DNA of 64,000 nucleotides from NCBI RefSeq assembly GCF_021650935.1, contig NZ_CP091244.1:4092001-4156000 (forward strand). Direction: 5' to 3'. The notes under the pieces were generated by a model that saw only the letters and a list, made by a program, of their open reading frames with translations, made no database searches and was not told the origin of the DNA. Below are positions 40,183-47,644 of the stretch, in pieces. A program made the position numbers and the translations under genes. Numbering within the stretch: position 1 is the stretch's first letter; every line of letters starts with the position of its first letter. The stretch comes from Thiothrix winogradskyi (GTDB taxonomy: Bacteria > Pseudomonadota > Gammaproteobacteria > Thiotrichales > Thiotrichaceae).

Positions 40183-41655
40183 ATGAGTTTAGTCGGTTAC
40201 GCATACTTAGTAGAGCAGTTAACGTTAGCTGTCAAACCCGTCTCACCGGTTGCACAAGTATCGGGAACAGTCAGCCAACGTATTGAAGCTCAGGGGAAGT
40301 TGCTGTTTCCGCACGGTGTCGCGTTGCAGGATACGCCACTGGGACACCTGGAGTTTGCCATCAAGCATGAAGGCATTAATCTGGAAGTGATTGATGCAGC
40401 ATTTGAGCATATCCAACCCGCTGAGCTATTGAACCGCCTCGCCCAAACACCCAATGGGGAAAGCATCCGACGTTTGTGTTTTTTGTGGGAATGGTTACGC
40501 GGGGATTCGCTGGATGCGCCCACGACACCGACGGGTAAATACATCGATCTGTTTCCCAACGACATTTATTTTACTGCCCAACATGGGGAGCGACACAAAA
40601 CCTATCGAATCACCAATAATGCCCTAGGAAATGCTCAGTTTTGCCCCACTGTTAGGCGGGATGTGCTGGCTGGCAAGGCAACATTGGAAAGTTTGTTAGC
40701 GCAAGCACATCAACTGTTTTACCAAGGGCATTCGGCAGCGGTTTATCAACGGGCTATCCATTATCTGTATCTGTCGGAAACCCGTAGCAGTTTTGCCATT
40801 GAGAAAGAGACACCCAGCGCCCAGAAAGAAGAACGGTTTGTGCAGTTATTGCAACGGGTGCATGAATACCCGCAACTGACAGAAGATGATCTGGTCATTT
40901 TGCAAAATGCCGTGGTACGGGATGTGTATAGTCAGGAAGCCAGTTACCGCTGGCGACAAAACTGGCTGGAAAACAGTTTGGGCAGGGTTACGTATTTCCC
41001 CCCACCGCCCGCTGTGTTACAGCACTTAATGCAAGGTTGGGAAACGTTTACCAATGATAGCCAACGCGGCGTTGATATACTGGTGCAGGCAGCTTGCGCG
41101 GCGTTTGGGTTTGTTTACCTGCACCCGTTTATGGATGGCAATGGGCGCTTACACCGTTTTATGTTTCATCAGGTATTGGCACGACACCCGCAGCTACCCG
41201 CCGATATGATTGTGCCGGTTTCGGCGGTGATTATGCAAAATATCCCGGCTTACCATGAAGTACTGACGGGGTTTTCGCAGCCGATCACAAGGCTTTGGGA
41301 TTATCGACGGGCAGAGATTGAGCCTTACATCCTTAAAGCAGCGGATAGCCGCAGCTACCGTTTTTTTAATGCCGACCGTGAAGTGGCCTTTCTGCATCAG
41401 ATGTTGCAGCAAGCGATTGAAGTCGAAATGCCTCAGGAAATGGCTTGGCTCGATGGCTATGATCAAGCCACCACTGCGCTGGAGCAGCGTTTTGATTTGC
41501 CGAAGAAAGACATAGCAGCATTGGTGCGGATGGCTTGGGGCAATGGCGGAGATCTCTCGAAACATCGGCGCAAGCAGTATGCACATTTGCCCGATAGTGT
41601 GTTGGATGAAGTGGAGACAGTGGTTCGACAAGCTTTCCAGTTTGGAAATGACTAA
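40183..41655 (+). CDS. Fic-domain AMP-transferase with N-terminal inhibitory motif
   Basis: 490 residues from the ATG at 40183. The FIC core motif 'HPFMDGNGRLHR' (about residue 315) is intact: catalytic His, phosphate-binding Asp/Gly/Asn, and Arg. Before it, 'RSSFAIEKE' near 207 has the (S/T)xxxE inhibitory helix form of class II Fic proteins. The region before 190 resembles the DUF4172-like cap and the C-terminal helix bundle ends with a short winged-helix-like part. Such enzymes add AMP to protein targets. The target is unknown. No antitoxin gene is adjacent, consistent with in-cis inhibition. Confidence 0.9.
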   Translation: MSLVGYAYLVEQLTLAVKPVSPVAQVSGTVSQRIEAQGKLLFPHGVALQDTPLGHLEFAIKHEGINLEVIDAAFEHIQPAELLNRLAQTPNGESIRRLCFLWEWLRGDSLDAPTTPTGKYIDLFPNDIYFTAQHGERHKTYRITNNALGNAQFCPTVRRDVLAGKATLESLLAQAHQLFYQGHSAAVYQRAIHYLYLSETRSSFAIEKETPSAQKEERFVQLLQRVHEYPQLTEDDLVILQNAVVRDVYSQEASYRWRQNWLENSLGRVTYFPPPPAVLQHLMQGWETFTNDSQRGVDILVQAACAAFGFVYLHPFMDGNGRLHRFMFHQVLARHPQLPADMIVPVSAVIMQNIPAYHEVLTGFSQPITRLWDYRRAEIEPYILKAADSRSYRFFNADREVAFLHQMLQQAIEVEMPQEMAWLDGYDQATTALEQRFDLPKKDIAALVRMAWGNGGDLSKHRRKQYAHLPDSVLDEVETVVRQAFQFGND

Positions 41656-41724
41656 GCCGAAACGCTATTTGCAGCCCTTCCCCTGCCCTGCTAACCTCAC
41701 AGCATCGTGGATAACAGGATAGCA

Positions 41725-42303
41725 ATGATGAGCGCATTACCTAAAGTTACTTACATTTCCCCGGAAGAATACTTGTTAGGGGAAAATGACCGCTCTGATG
41801 GCATACGGTATGAATACGTCAACGGGCAGACTTATGCGATGGCAGGGGCAAGCAGGAATCATAACCGTGTTGCTGGAAGTTTCTTTGCACGTTTATTCAA
41901 TCACCTAGATGGCGGGCACTGCGAAGTATTTCAGACTGACATGAAAGTTGGCATCCGCTCGCTACGAGAAGATCACTTTTACTACCCAGATGTGCAAGTG
42001 ACCTGTGAGGATGAAACGGATAAATATTACAACAGTTCGCCTTGTTTGATTGTTGAAGTCTTGTCTGAGAGCACGGCGCGGACAGATCGCACCGAGAAAT
42101 TGACCGCGTATACATTACTGCCTTCCTTGCAAGAATATGTGTTGTGTTCGCAAGATTTTCCAGCCATTGAAATGTACCGCAAACGCACAGAGTGGCAGGT
42201 GGAGCGTTATGTGGGTGGGCAAAACCTCATGCTCGAATCGGTTGGGCTGGAGATAGCAGTGAATGATTTGTATGGTTTTTTGCTGAGTGAGAAGCAGACT
42301 TAA
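41725..42303 (+). CDS. Uma2-family (DUF820) PD-(D/E)XK nuclease-like protein
   Basis: 192 residues from the ATG at 41725; the ATG at 41728 is also possible. The Uma2 order is kept: 'SPEEYLLGEN', 'YEYVNGQTYAMAGAS', 'FYYPDVQVTCE' with the catalytic Asp, 'CLIVEVLSESTARTDR' with Glu, then 'YTLLPSLQEYVLC'. The family is abundant in filamentous bacteria and its role is not settled. Another Uma2 gene is at 60074. Confidence 0.85.
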   Translation: MMSALPKVTYISPEEYLLGENDRSDGIRYEYVNGQTYAMAGASRNHNRVAGSFFARLFNHLDGGHCEVFQTDMKVGIRSLREDHFYYPDVQVTCEDETDKYYNSSPCLIVEVLSESTARTDRTEKLTAYTLLPSLQEYVLCSQDFPAIEMYRKRTEWQVERYVGGQNLMLESVGLEIAVNDLYGFLLSEKQT

Positions 42304-42316
42304 AGCACTTGTCTTG

Positions 42317-42411
42317 CCCTTCGACTCCCCTTCGACAGGCTCAGGGCGCGGGTAAGTGGTGGACTCGCGAACTACCGCGAGGCATCCGTGGGCTGAGCGT
42401 AGTCGAAGCCC
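42317..42411. repeat. Full copy of the TCAGGGCGCGGG element
   Basis: CCCTTCGACTCCCCTTCGAC plus AGGCTCAGGGCGCGGG at the left and GTGGGCTGAGCGTAGTCGAAGC at the right form the inverted ends, with GTGGTGGACTCGCGAACTAC in the middle. It sits after the Uma2 gene and abuts the sugar-epimerase tail. Confidence 0.8.
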
Positions 42412-42438
42412 CACTTCACCACCAACAGATAAACACTC

Positions 42439-42540
42439 ATGGATGTGGATGAATTGATTGCGGATGTGAGATTCAAGCCTGCTACAGAGGTGGAGGATGG
42501 GTTGGAGCGGTTTGTGCGGTGGTATCGGGATTACTATTGA
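42439..42540 (+). pseudogene. C-terminal tail of a UDP-glucuronate 4-epimerase-like gene
   Basis: 34 codons from an ATG to TGA. 'MDVDELIADVRFKPAT' followed by 'VEDGLERFVRWYRDYY' matches the C-terminal end of UDP-glucuronate 4-epimerases, which normally have ~330 residues. The rest of the gene is absent; its 5' side is a palindromic element. It is a relic of a sugar-nucleotide gene, about 2.7 kb before the present polysaccharide locus. Confidence 0.75.
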
Positions 42541-42593
42541 TATAGCGCTTGGGAGTGACTGAGCCAATCAGCTACACTTGCTAGCATGAATTC

Positions 42594-43763
42594 ATGAATA
42601 GACATAACACTATGCAAGCACTTGAAATCCTTGATCGCATTCATAACGGTGAAGATAGCACCACCCAATTTAAACAGGATGTCACCGACGCGAACCGGCT
42701 GGCGGAAGAGTTGGTTTCCTTCTCCAATGCCGAAGGTGGTTTATTGCTGATTGGGATTGGTGATGATGGCTCTGTGACAGGTCTGGATGAGGCACAAATC
42801 AGCCGCATCAACCAATTACTCAGCAATACCGCCAATGAAAATGTCAAACCGCCGATTTATCCACTGACGGAAGTACTTGGTATTCAGGGCAAACGCATCA
42901 TAGCCGTGAGTGTACGCAAAGGTGAGAGTCGCCCTTACCAAACCAGCAAAGGGGTTTACTTTACCAAGTCAGGCAGTGATAAGCGCAAGATGTCGCCGGA
43001 AGAATTGCGGCGTTTGTTTGCGGAGTCTGCGCGGTTATTCGCTGATGAGGAAGCACTCCCCCGTAGTGACATCACTGACTTGAACACCGAAGCGTTTTAC
43101 GACTTCTTAAGCACGGATAACCGCAGCGTTTATGAAGCGCTAAAACAAGGTCAGTTAACGCTGGCAACCGTCTTGCAAAATCTTGACCTGTTGCGGGACG
43201 ACCATCTGACACTGGCTGGCAACCTGATTTTCGGTAAAACACCGCAACGTTTCAGCCCATCATTTTACGTGGATTGTGTGCATTTTGATGGCGATGATAT
43301 TGGTGTTGACGGCTTTATTACCAAAGCAACGATCAAAGGCAGTTTGCGCCAACAATACGAAAGCACTATGCAGTTCTTACAAATTAACCTGCACCGCATC
43401 CCAACAGAATCAGGGTTCAATGCCCAAACAAAGCTGGAAATTGATGAGATGGTGTTGGGGGAGTTATTGGTGAATGCTTTGATACATCGGGATTACTACA
43501 TACAATCCTCCGTCAAAGTGTTTGTGTTCAAAACGAGATTGGAAATCGTTAGTCCTGGCAAGTTGCCTAATTCACTCACGGTGGAAAAAATTAAACAGGG
43601 TTTGTCAGTCCACCGCAACCCTATTCTGAATTCGATTTGTAGGCGGGTGTTGCCTTATAGCGGTTATGGCAGTGGGATCAAGCGAGCGTTAGTTTTACAA
43701 CCGAACTTGATATTGGTCGATGATCGAGATAAGGAAGAGTTCCGGTGCGTGATACCGCGTTGA
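42594..43763 (+). CDS. AlbA_2/Schlafen-type ATP-binding regulator
   Basis: 389 residues. N-terminal AlbA_2 domain: 'GEDSTTQFKQDV', 'AEELVSFSNAEGGLLLIGIGDDG' (split in two strands), 'RPYQTSKGVYFTKSGS'. A middle region 'ALKQGQLTLATVLQNLDLL' and a C-terminal GHKL-like part 'LGELLVNALIHRDYYI' and 'SPGKLPNSLTVE' follow, as in the COG2865 family. Often called transcriptional regulators. The true start may be 42594 or the ATG at 42612. A relative is cut by the left edge of the window. Confidence 0.85.
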   Translation: MNRHNTMQALEILDRIHNGEDSTTQFKQDVTDANRLAEELVSFSNAEGGLLLIGIGDDGSVTGLDEAQISRINQLLSNTANENVKPPIYPLTEVLGIQGKRIIAVSVRKGESRPYQTSKGVYFTKSGSDKRKMSPEELRRLFAESARLFADEEALPRSDITDLNTEAFYDFLSTDNRSVYEALKQGQLTLATVLQNLDLLRDDHLTLAGNLIFGKTPQRFSPSFYVDCVHFDGDDIGVDGFITKATIKGSLRQQYESTMQFLQINLHRIPTESGFNAQTKLEIDEMVLGELLVNALIHRDYYIQSSVKVFVFKTRLEIVSPGKLPNSLTVEKIKQGLSVHRNPILNSICRRVLPYSGYGSGIKRALVLQPNLILVDDRDKEEFRCVIPR

Positions 43764-43795
43764 AGAGATTACAGGTAATGACATTCCTCTAAAAG

Positions 43796-43895
43796 AACCT
43801 CACCCCAACCCCTCTCCTTGACAGGAGAGGGGCTAAGAAATGCGACTCTTTCTCCCCCTCGCCTGTCAAGGAGAGGGGGCGGGGGGTGAGGTTCT
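43796..43895. repeat. 100-bp palindromic element (GAACCTCACCCC family)
   Basis: GAACCTCACCCCAACCCC..CTCCTTGACAGGAGAGG at the left and CGCCTGTCAAGGAGAGGG..GGGGTGAGGTTC at the right are inverted. It is intergenic. It is a sister family of the copies at 46486 and 52612. Confidence 0.85.
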
Positions 43896-43938
43896 TCATG
43901 AATATTCAAATCTCGGCGAGGTCGGGTATATTGCAAAT

Positions 43939-43973
43939 GCCCTTCGACTGCGCTCAGGGCGCGGGTAAGTGGG
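43939..43973. repeat. Partial copy of the TCAGGGCGCGGG element
   Basis: GCCCTTCGACTGCGCTCAGG then GCGCGGGTAAGTGGG; only the left half is present. It ends in a short spacer before the small decayed frame. Confidence 0.7.
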
Positions 43974-44108
43974 CTTATACGAAAACGCCGTACATCGCCT
44001 ATACTCGTGCTTTCAAGCCCATCAGCACGGTCAGCACCTAAACCATGAAAAGCCAAACGCCTAACAGCAAATATTCCAGCACCAAGGACATTACCAGAGA
44101 CGAAAAAT

Positions 44109-44399
44109 ATGCTTACTCAAATTGATGTATCGCGCTTGCCGTCTTACCAATGGGGACGGGAAGATGCCCGGAATGAATTCAAAACACTGTTGGCAGAAAC
44201 AGATAGTGTGTTGCAAGAAAAAGAGAACTTGCTTAAACAGGCTTCACAAGAAAAAGACCAGCAAACACTCAGCATGATCGAACTAGCCAGACTAACTAGA
44301 AAAAAATACCTATCAGGACATAAAGAAACCCCTCCCCAGCCCTCCCCTTATCAGGGAAGGGAGCAAGAAGGAGAAGGTGTCCTCTTGTTCCTCTCCTGA
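44109..44399 (+). pseudogene. Truncated unknown frame ending in a palindromic repeat
   Basis: 96 codons. The first 72 ('IDVSRLPSYQWGREDARNEF' and the coil 'QEKENLLKQASQEKDQQ') look like a genuine but broken coiled-coil protein. The last 24 ('KETPPQPSPYQGREQEG' onward) are encoded by the palindromic element at 44325, which supplies the stop. A 27-codon frame just before it (44045-44125, 'MKSQTPNSKYSSTKDI') may be another piece. I do not recognise the parent. Confidence 0.45.
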
Positions 44400-44423
44400 T
44401 AAGGGGAGGTTAGGAGGGGTTTC
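44325..44423. repeat. 99-bp palindromic element at the end of the small frame
   Basis: GAAACCCCTCCCCAGCCCTC..TTATCAGGGAAGGG at the left and CTCTCCTGATAAGGGGAGG..AGGAGGGGTTTC at the right. It is followed directly by a TCAGGGCGCGGG element, as at 39869. Confidence 0.88.
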
Positions 44424-44427
44424 TTTT

Positions 44428-44503
44428 GCGCTCAGGGCGCGGGTAAGTGGTGGAATCGCGAACTACCGCGAGGCATCCGTGGGCTGAGCGAAGTCGAAGC
44501 CCT
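44428..44503. repeat. Full TCAGGGCGCGGG element before leader copy B
   Basis: GCGCTCAGGGCGCGGG.. and ..GGGCTGAGCGAAGTCGAAGC with CTACCGCGAGGCATCCGTG in the centre. Leader copy B starts 7 bases later. Confidence 0.85.
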
Positions 44504-44540
44504 GTTCGGCGTGAATTTTACTCTCCACAATTGACTAGAA

Positions 44541-44556
44541 TGTGACCGCCATCACA
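44541..44556 (+). promoter_or_regulatory. CRP-like dyad, leader copy B
   Basis: TGTGA-CCGCCA-TCACA, with TTGACT 10 bases upstream. It could be bound by a CRP/Vfr/Clp-type regulator. Inference from pattern only. Confidence 0.6.
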
Positions 44557-44633
44557 GGCATAATCCCCTTATTCCATTAAGCTATGGTACATATCACACG
44601 AACACTTAGCTGATGCCGACTATGACAAGGTAG

Positions 44634-44645
44634 GGCGGTAGCGTG
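44634..44645 (+). promoter_or_regulatory. ops (JUMPstart) element B1
   Basis: GGCGGTAGCGTG, inside ATGACAAGGTAG-GGCGGTAGCGTGC, matches the ops core of JUMPstart leaders. ops in nascent transcripts pauses RNA polymerase and recruits RfaH, which prevents early termination in long polysaccharide operons. Confidence 0.85.
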
Positions 44646-44702
44646 CTTAATGCGGGCTTACATTTTCTGTTTTTTGATTTGATACTGATAATGACGAGGT
44701 AG

Positions 44703-44714
44703 GGCGGTAGCGTG
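44703..44714 (+). promoter_or_regulatory. ops (JUMPstart) element B2
   Basis: A second GGCGGTAGCGTG, 69 bases after B1 and 42 bases before the ugd-remnant ATG. Tandem ops elements are unusual; one is the rule in enterobacterial leaders. Confidence 0.82.
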
Positions 44715-44755
44715 TCTGGCGCTGGCATATTCCTCACTTATTTGAAATAACCACT

Positions 44756-44881
44756 ATGAAAATTGCTATTGCCGGAACGGGCTATGTTGGGCTATCCAAT
44801 GCGTTGCTGCTTTGGATACTGTGCCGGATGAGGTGCTATCGGCGAGTGCGTAAAGAGGTTGGGCTGGATGCTCTGCGGTAA
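44756..44881 (+). pseudogene. Remnant of a UDP-glucose 6-dehydrogenase gene (ugd)
   Basis: The first 18 codons, 'MKIAIAGTGYVGLSNALL', are the exact N-terminal Rossmann start of UDP-glucose dehydrogenases. Then the frame turns to unrelated residues and stops at codon 42. In the +1 frame 'LDTVPDEVLSASA' resembles the next Ugd segment, so a deletion of about ten codons plus a frameshift has destroyed it. The missing 350 residues are absent. It keeps its intact leader (copy B). Confidence 0.85.
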
Positions 44882-44941
44882 ACAAGAATACGGCATATAC
44901 CATCGGCACATGAGAATTAGGTTTCCTTGGCAGGGTTCCCC
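44882..44941. other. Short spacer between the ugd remnant and leader copy C
   Basis: 60 bases with no gene or repeat recognised; the end has GGCAGGGTTCCC joined to leader copy C. Confidence 0.35.
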
Positions 44942-44971
44942 GTGAATTTTAGTCCCCACAATTGACTAGAA

Positions 44972-44987
44972 TGTGACCGCCATCACA
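44972..44987 (+). promoter_or_regulatory. CRP-like dyad, leader copy C
   Basis: TGTGA-CCGCCA-TCACA, same as in copies A and B and 94 bases before the ops element of this copy. Identity of the protein is not known. Confidence 0.62.
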
Positions 44988-45065
44988 GGCATAATCCCCA
45001 CATTCTATTAAGCTATGGTACATCTAAATTAACAGCGTTTACTGATGCCGACCATGACAAGGTAG

Positions 45066-45077
45066 GGCGGTAGCGTG
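45066..45077 (+). promoter_or_regulatory. ops (JUMPstart) element C1
   Basis: GGCGGTAGCGTG followed by CTTGATGCGGGC, which can form the small hairpin typical of ops leaders. RfaH recruitment is established for this motif in gammaproteobacteria. Confidence 0.88.
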
Positions 45078-45134
45078 CTTGATGCGGGCTTACATTTTCT
45101 GTTTTTTGATTTGATACTGATAATGACGAGGTAG

Positions 45135-45146
45135 GGCGGTAGCGTG
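45135..45146 (+). promoter_or_regulatory. ops (JUMPstart) element C2
   Basis: Second GGCGGTAGCGTG, 69 bases downstream of C1 and about 60 bases before the tviB-like start. Confidence 0.85.
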
Positions 45147-45204
45147 TCTGGCGCTGGCATCAACACCTCATTTCTAAATGTTTCAACCCTAGATTCACAT
45201 CACT

Positions 45205-46482
45205 ATGAAAACTATTGAAGAATCCACTCTCGCCATTATCGGCTTGGGATACGTCGGGCTACCGTTGGCTGTCGAATTTGGCAGAATCCTCCCCACTATT
45301 GGCTTTGACATTAATAAAGCCCGGATTGAGGAACTCAAAAGTGGTAATGACCATACACTGGAAACCACGCCAGAAGAGTTACAAGCGGCGAAGCACTTAA
45401 GTTACACCGCGCAGTTGGACGATTTGCGTGATGCCAATGTTTTCATCGTGACAGTGCCAACACCGATTGATGAACATAAACGCCCTGACCTCACCCCGCT
45501 GATCAAAGCCAGTGAGAGCCTTGGCAAGGTGATCAAACGTGGCGATGTGGTGATTTACGAATCCACCGTCTACCCCGGTGCGACAGAAGAAGATTGCATT
45601 CCGGTGATTGAGCGTGTGTCTGGGCTGACGTTTAACGTGGATTTTTTTGCTGGCTATTCGCCAGAGCGCATTAACCCCGGTGACAAAGAGCATCGCTTGC
45701 CAACCATTAAGAAGGTGACTTCTGGTTCTACCCCTGACGTAGCGGATTTTGTGGATGCGCTGTATCAACGCATTATCACCGCAGGCACACATAAAGCGAC
45801 CAGCATTAAAGTGGCGGAAGCTGCCAAAGTCATTGAGAACACTCAGCGCGATTTGAATATTGCTCTGATCAATGAGTTGGCAGTGATTTTTAACCGTATG
45901 GGTATTGATACCGAATCCGTGTTGTTGGCAGCGGGTACAAAATGGAATTTTTTGCCCTTCCGACCCGGTTTGGTTGGCGGGCATTGCATTGGAGTTGACC
46001 CGTATTACCTGACCCATAAAGCGCAATCATTGGGTTATCACCCGGAAGTGATTCTGGCGGGGCGGCGTATTAATGACGGCATGGGGGCTTATGTGGTGTC
46101 GCAACTGATCAAGGCGATGTTGAAGCAGCGTATTCAGGTTGAAGGCGCGAAAGTGCTGGTGATGGGCTTGACATTTAAAGAAAACTGCCCAGATTTACGT
46201 AATACTCGTGTAGTCGATATGCTGAAAGAGCTTTGTGAATTTGGCATTACAGCCGATGTGTATGACCCTTGGGTATCGGTTGAAGAGGCGCAGCACGAAT
46301 ACAACATTACTCCAATAAGTAAACCGCAACAAAGCACTTATGATGCGATTATCTTAGCGGTTGGGCATCAGCAATTTAAGGAAATGGGCATAGATGGCAT
46401 TCGCGGTTTAGGGAAAAACGTGCATGTGCTGTATGACTTGAAATATGTGTTCCCTGCCGATGCTTCGGATTTGAGATTGTAA
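45205..46482 (+). CDS. tviB: UDP-N-acetylhexosamine 6-dehydrogenase (TviB/WbpO type)
   Basis: 425 residues. NAD-binding start 'LAIIGLGYVGLPLAVEFG', substrate loop 'YSPERINPGDKEH', catalytic Cys in 'VGGHCIGVDPYYLTHKA' near 257 and the C-terminal domain 'LTFKENCPDLRNTRV'. The set is typical of the TviB/WbpO group, which oxidises UDP-GlcNAc or UDP-GalNAc to the uronic acid. The TviC/WbpP-like epimerase follows, so the product would be UDP-GalNAcA or the GlcNAcA form. First intact gene of the polysaccharide locus, read from leader copy C. Confidence 0.93.
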   Translation: MKTIEESTLAIIGLGYVGLPLAVEFGRILPTIGFDINKARIEELKSGNDHTLETTPEELQAAKHLSYTAQLDDLRDANVFIVTVPTPIDEHKRPDLTPLIKASESLGKVIKRGDVVIYESTVYPGATEEDCIPVIERVSGLTFNVDFFAGYSPERINPGDKEHRLPTIKKVTSGSTPDVADFVDALYQRIITAGTHKATSIKVAEAAKVIENTQRDLNIALINELAVIFNRMGIDTESVLLAAGTKWNFLPFRPGLVGGHCIGVDPYYLTHKAQSLGYHPEVILAGRRINDGMGAYVVSQLIKAMLKQRIQVEGAKVLVMGLTFKENCPDLRNTRVVDMLKELCEFGITADVYDPWVSVEEAQHEYNITPISKPQQSTYDAIILAVGHQQFKEMGIDGIRGLGKNVHVLYDLKYVFPADASDLRL

Positions 46483-46485
46483 AAA

Positions 46486-46524
46486 AACCCCTCACCCTAA
46501 CCCTCTCCCTCAAGGAGAGAGAGA
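46486..46524. repeat. Half element between tviB and tviC
   Basis: AAACCCCTCACCCTAACC then CTCTCCCTCAAGGAGAGAGAG. Related to the GAACCTCACCCC and GACCCTCACCCC families. Purely intergenic here. Confidence 0.7.
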
Positions 46525-46539
46525 ACAAGAGATATTCTG

Positions 46540-47616
46540 ATGACTGCTTATGAAACTTTACTTGCTACCCTTCCCTCACAGCCTAAGACTTGGTTGATTA
46601 CGGGTGTTGCGGGGTTTATTGGTTCTAACTTGCTGGAGACTTTGCTGAAGCTTAATCAGCGGGTGGTGGGCTTAGATAACTTTGCAACTGGGCATCAGCA
46701 TAATCTGGATGAGGTACAAAGCCTTGTTAGTGGTGAGCAGTGGGCAAACTTCCGGTTTATACGCGGGGATATTCGTAATTTAACAGATTGTCAAAGTGCG
46801 ATGCGTTTCTTGCCCCCCTCTACCTCTGGGAGAGGGGTTGGGGGTGAGGGTCTTCCTGTGGACTATGTACTGCACCAAGCGGCGTTAGGCAGTGTGCCAC
46901 GTTCATTGGAAGACCCGATCACCACGAATGGCACTAATATTGATGGTTTTTTGAATATGCTGGTGGCGGCGCGGGATGCACAAGTAAAACGCTTTGTGTA
47001 TGCGGCTTCTAGCTCTACGTATGGGGATCACCCTGCCCTGCCTAAAATTGAGGAAAACATTGGTAAGCCATTGTCGCCGTATGCGGTCACTAAGTATGTG
47101 AATGAGTTGTATGCGGATGTGTTTGCACGGGCGTATGGGTTTAATACGATTGGGTTGCGGTATTTCAATATCTTCGGCAAACGCCAAGATCCGAATGGGG
47201 CGTATGCGGCAGTGATTCCCAAGTGGATTGCCAGCATGATTAAGAACGAACCTGTTTATATTAATGGGGATGGTGAGACCAGTCGGGACTTTTGTTATAT
47301 CGACAATGCGGTACAGGCGAATTTACTGGCAGCGACGACGGAAAATAGTGAAGCAACGAATCAGGTGTATAATGTGGCAATAGGTGATCGCACCACGCTG
47401 AATGAATTGTTTTGGCATTTGCATGAGAACTTGTTGCCACGGTTTGCACATTTACAAGAGTTTGAGCCGACCTATCGGGATTTTCGGGCGGGGGATGTAA
47501 GACACTCACTAGCAAACATTGATAAAGCAAAAATAAATTTTGATTATAGACCTTCACACAAAATCATTGATGGTTTGAAAGAGTCAAAAGCATGGTATAT
47601 CCAAAAACTAGGTTAA
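46540..47616 (+). CDS. tviC: UDP-GlcNAc C4-epimerase (TviC/WbpP type) with an in-frame repeat insertion
   Basis: 358 residues. Rossmann 'ITGVAGFIGSNLLETLL', 'DNFATGHQHNL', 'LHQAALGSVPRSLEDP', YxxxK in 'SPYAVTKYVNELYADVF', 'GLRYFNIFGKRQDPNG' and 'GDGETSRDFCYIDN' are the standard marks of the WbpP/TviC group. Residues ~92-106 ('PPSTSGRGVGGEGLP') are encoded by a half palindromic element at 46813-46853; in WbpP-like proteins 'CQSAM' continues directly to 'VDYVLHQ'. The insertion keeps the frame at a surface turn before a core strand. Supplies the GalNAc configuration for TviB, or the reverse. Confidence 0.92.
   Translation: MTAYETLLATLPSQPKTWLITGVAGFIGSNLLETLLKLNQRVVGLDNFATGHQHNLDEVQSLVSGEQWANFRFIRGDIRNLTDCQSAMRFLPPSTSGRGVGGEGLPVDYVLHQAALGSVPRSLEDPITTNGTNIDGFLNMLVAARDAQVKRFVYAASSSTYGDHPALPKIEENIGKPLSPYAVTKYVNELYADVFARAYGFNTIGLRYFNIFGKRQDPNGAYAAVIPKWIASMIKNEPVYINGDGETSRDFCYIDNAVQANLLAATTENSEATNQVYNVAIGDRTTLNELFWHLHENLLPRFAHLQEFEPTYRDFRAGDVRHSLANIDKAKINFDYRPSHKIIDGLKESKAWYIQKLG
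46813..46853. repeat. Half palindromic element inside tviC
   Basis: CCCCCCTCTACCTCTGGGAG then AGGGGTTGGGGGTGAGGGTCTTC: the right arm of the element at 52612-52711. Read in frame as 'PPSTSGRGVGGEGLP'. Confidence 0.88.
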
Positions 47617-47644
47617 TAAAAAACTATATAAAAGATAACTCACT

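Larger units (their letters stand above)
44511..44728 (+). repeat. Leader copy B (218 bp): CRP-like dyad and two ops elements
   Basis: Nearly identical to copy C over its whole length (GTGAATTTTA to GCGCTGGCAT), with the dyad at 44541, ops elements at 44634 and 44703, and the same 69-base spacing between the two. It leads into the ugd remnant at 44756. A gene that has decayed behind an intact leader suggests cassette exchange. Confidence 0.92.
44942..45160 (+). repeat. Leader copy C (219 bp) of the polysaccharide locus
   Basis: Same order as copy B: dyad at 44972, ops at 45066, ops at 45135, end GCGCTGGCAT. It precedes the intact tviB-like gene by 44 bases and is the presumed active leader of the locus. 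Confidence 0.93.

Noticed and set aside
44559..44564. CATAAT after the CRP-like dyad as a -10 box with TTGACT as -35
   Set aside because: The distance between the two is 22 bases, too long for a sigma70 promoter; the start point cannot be set from sequence.
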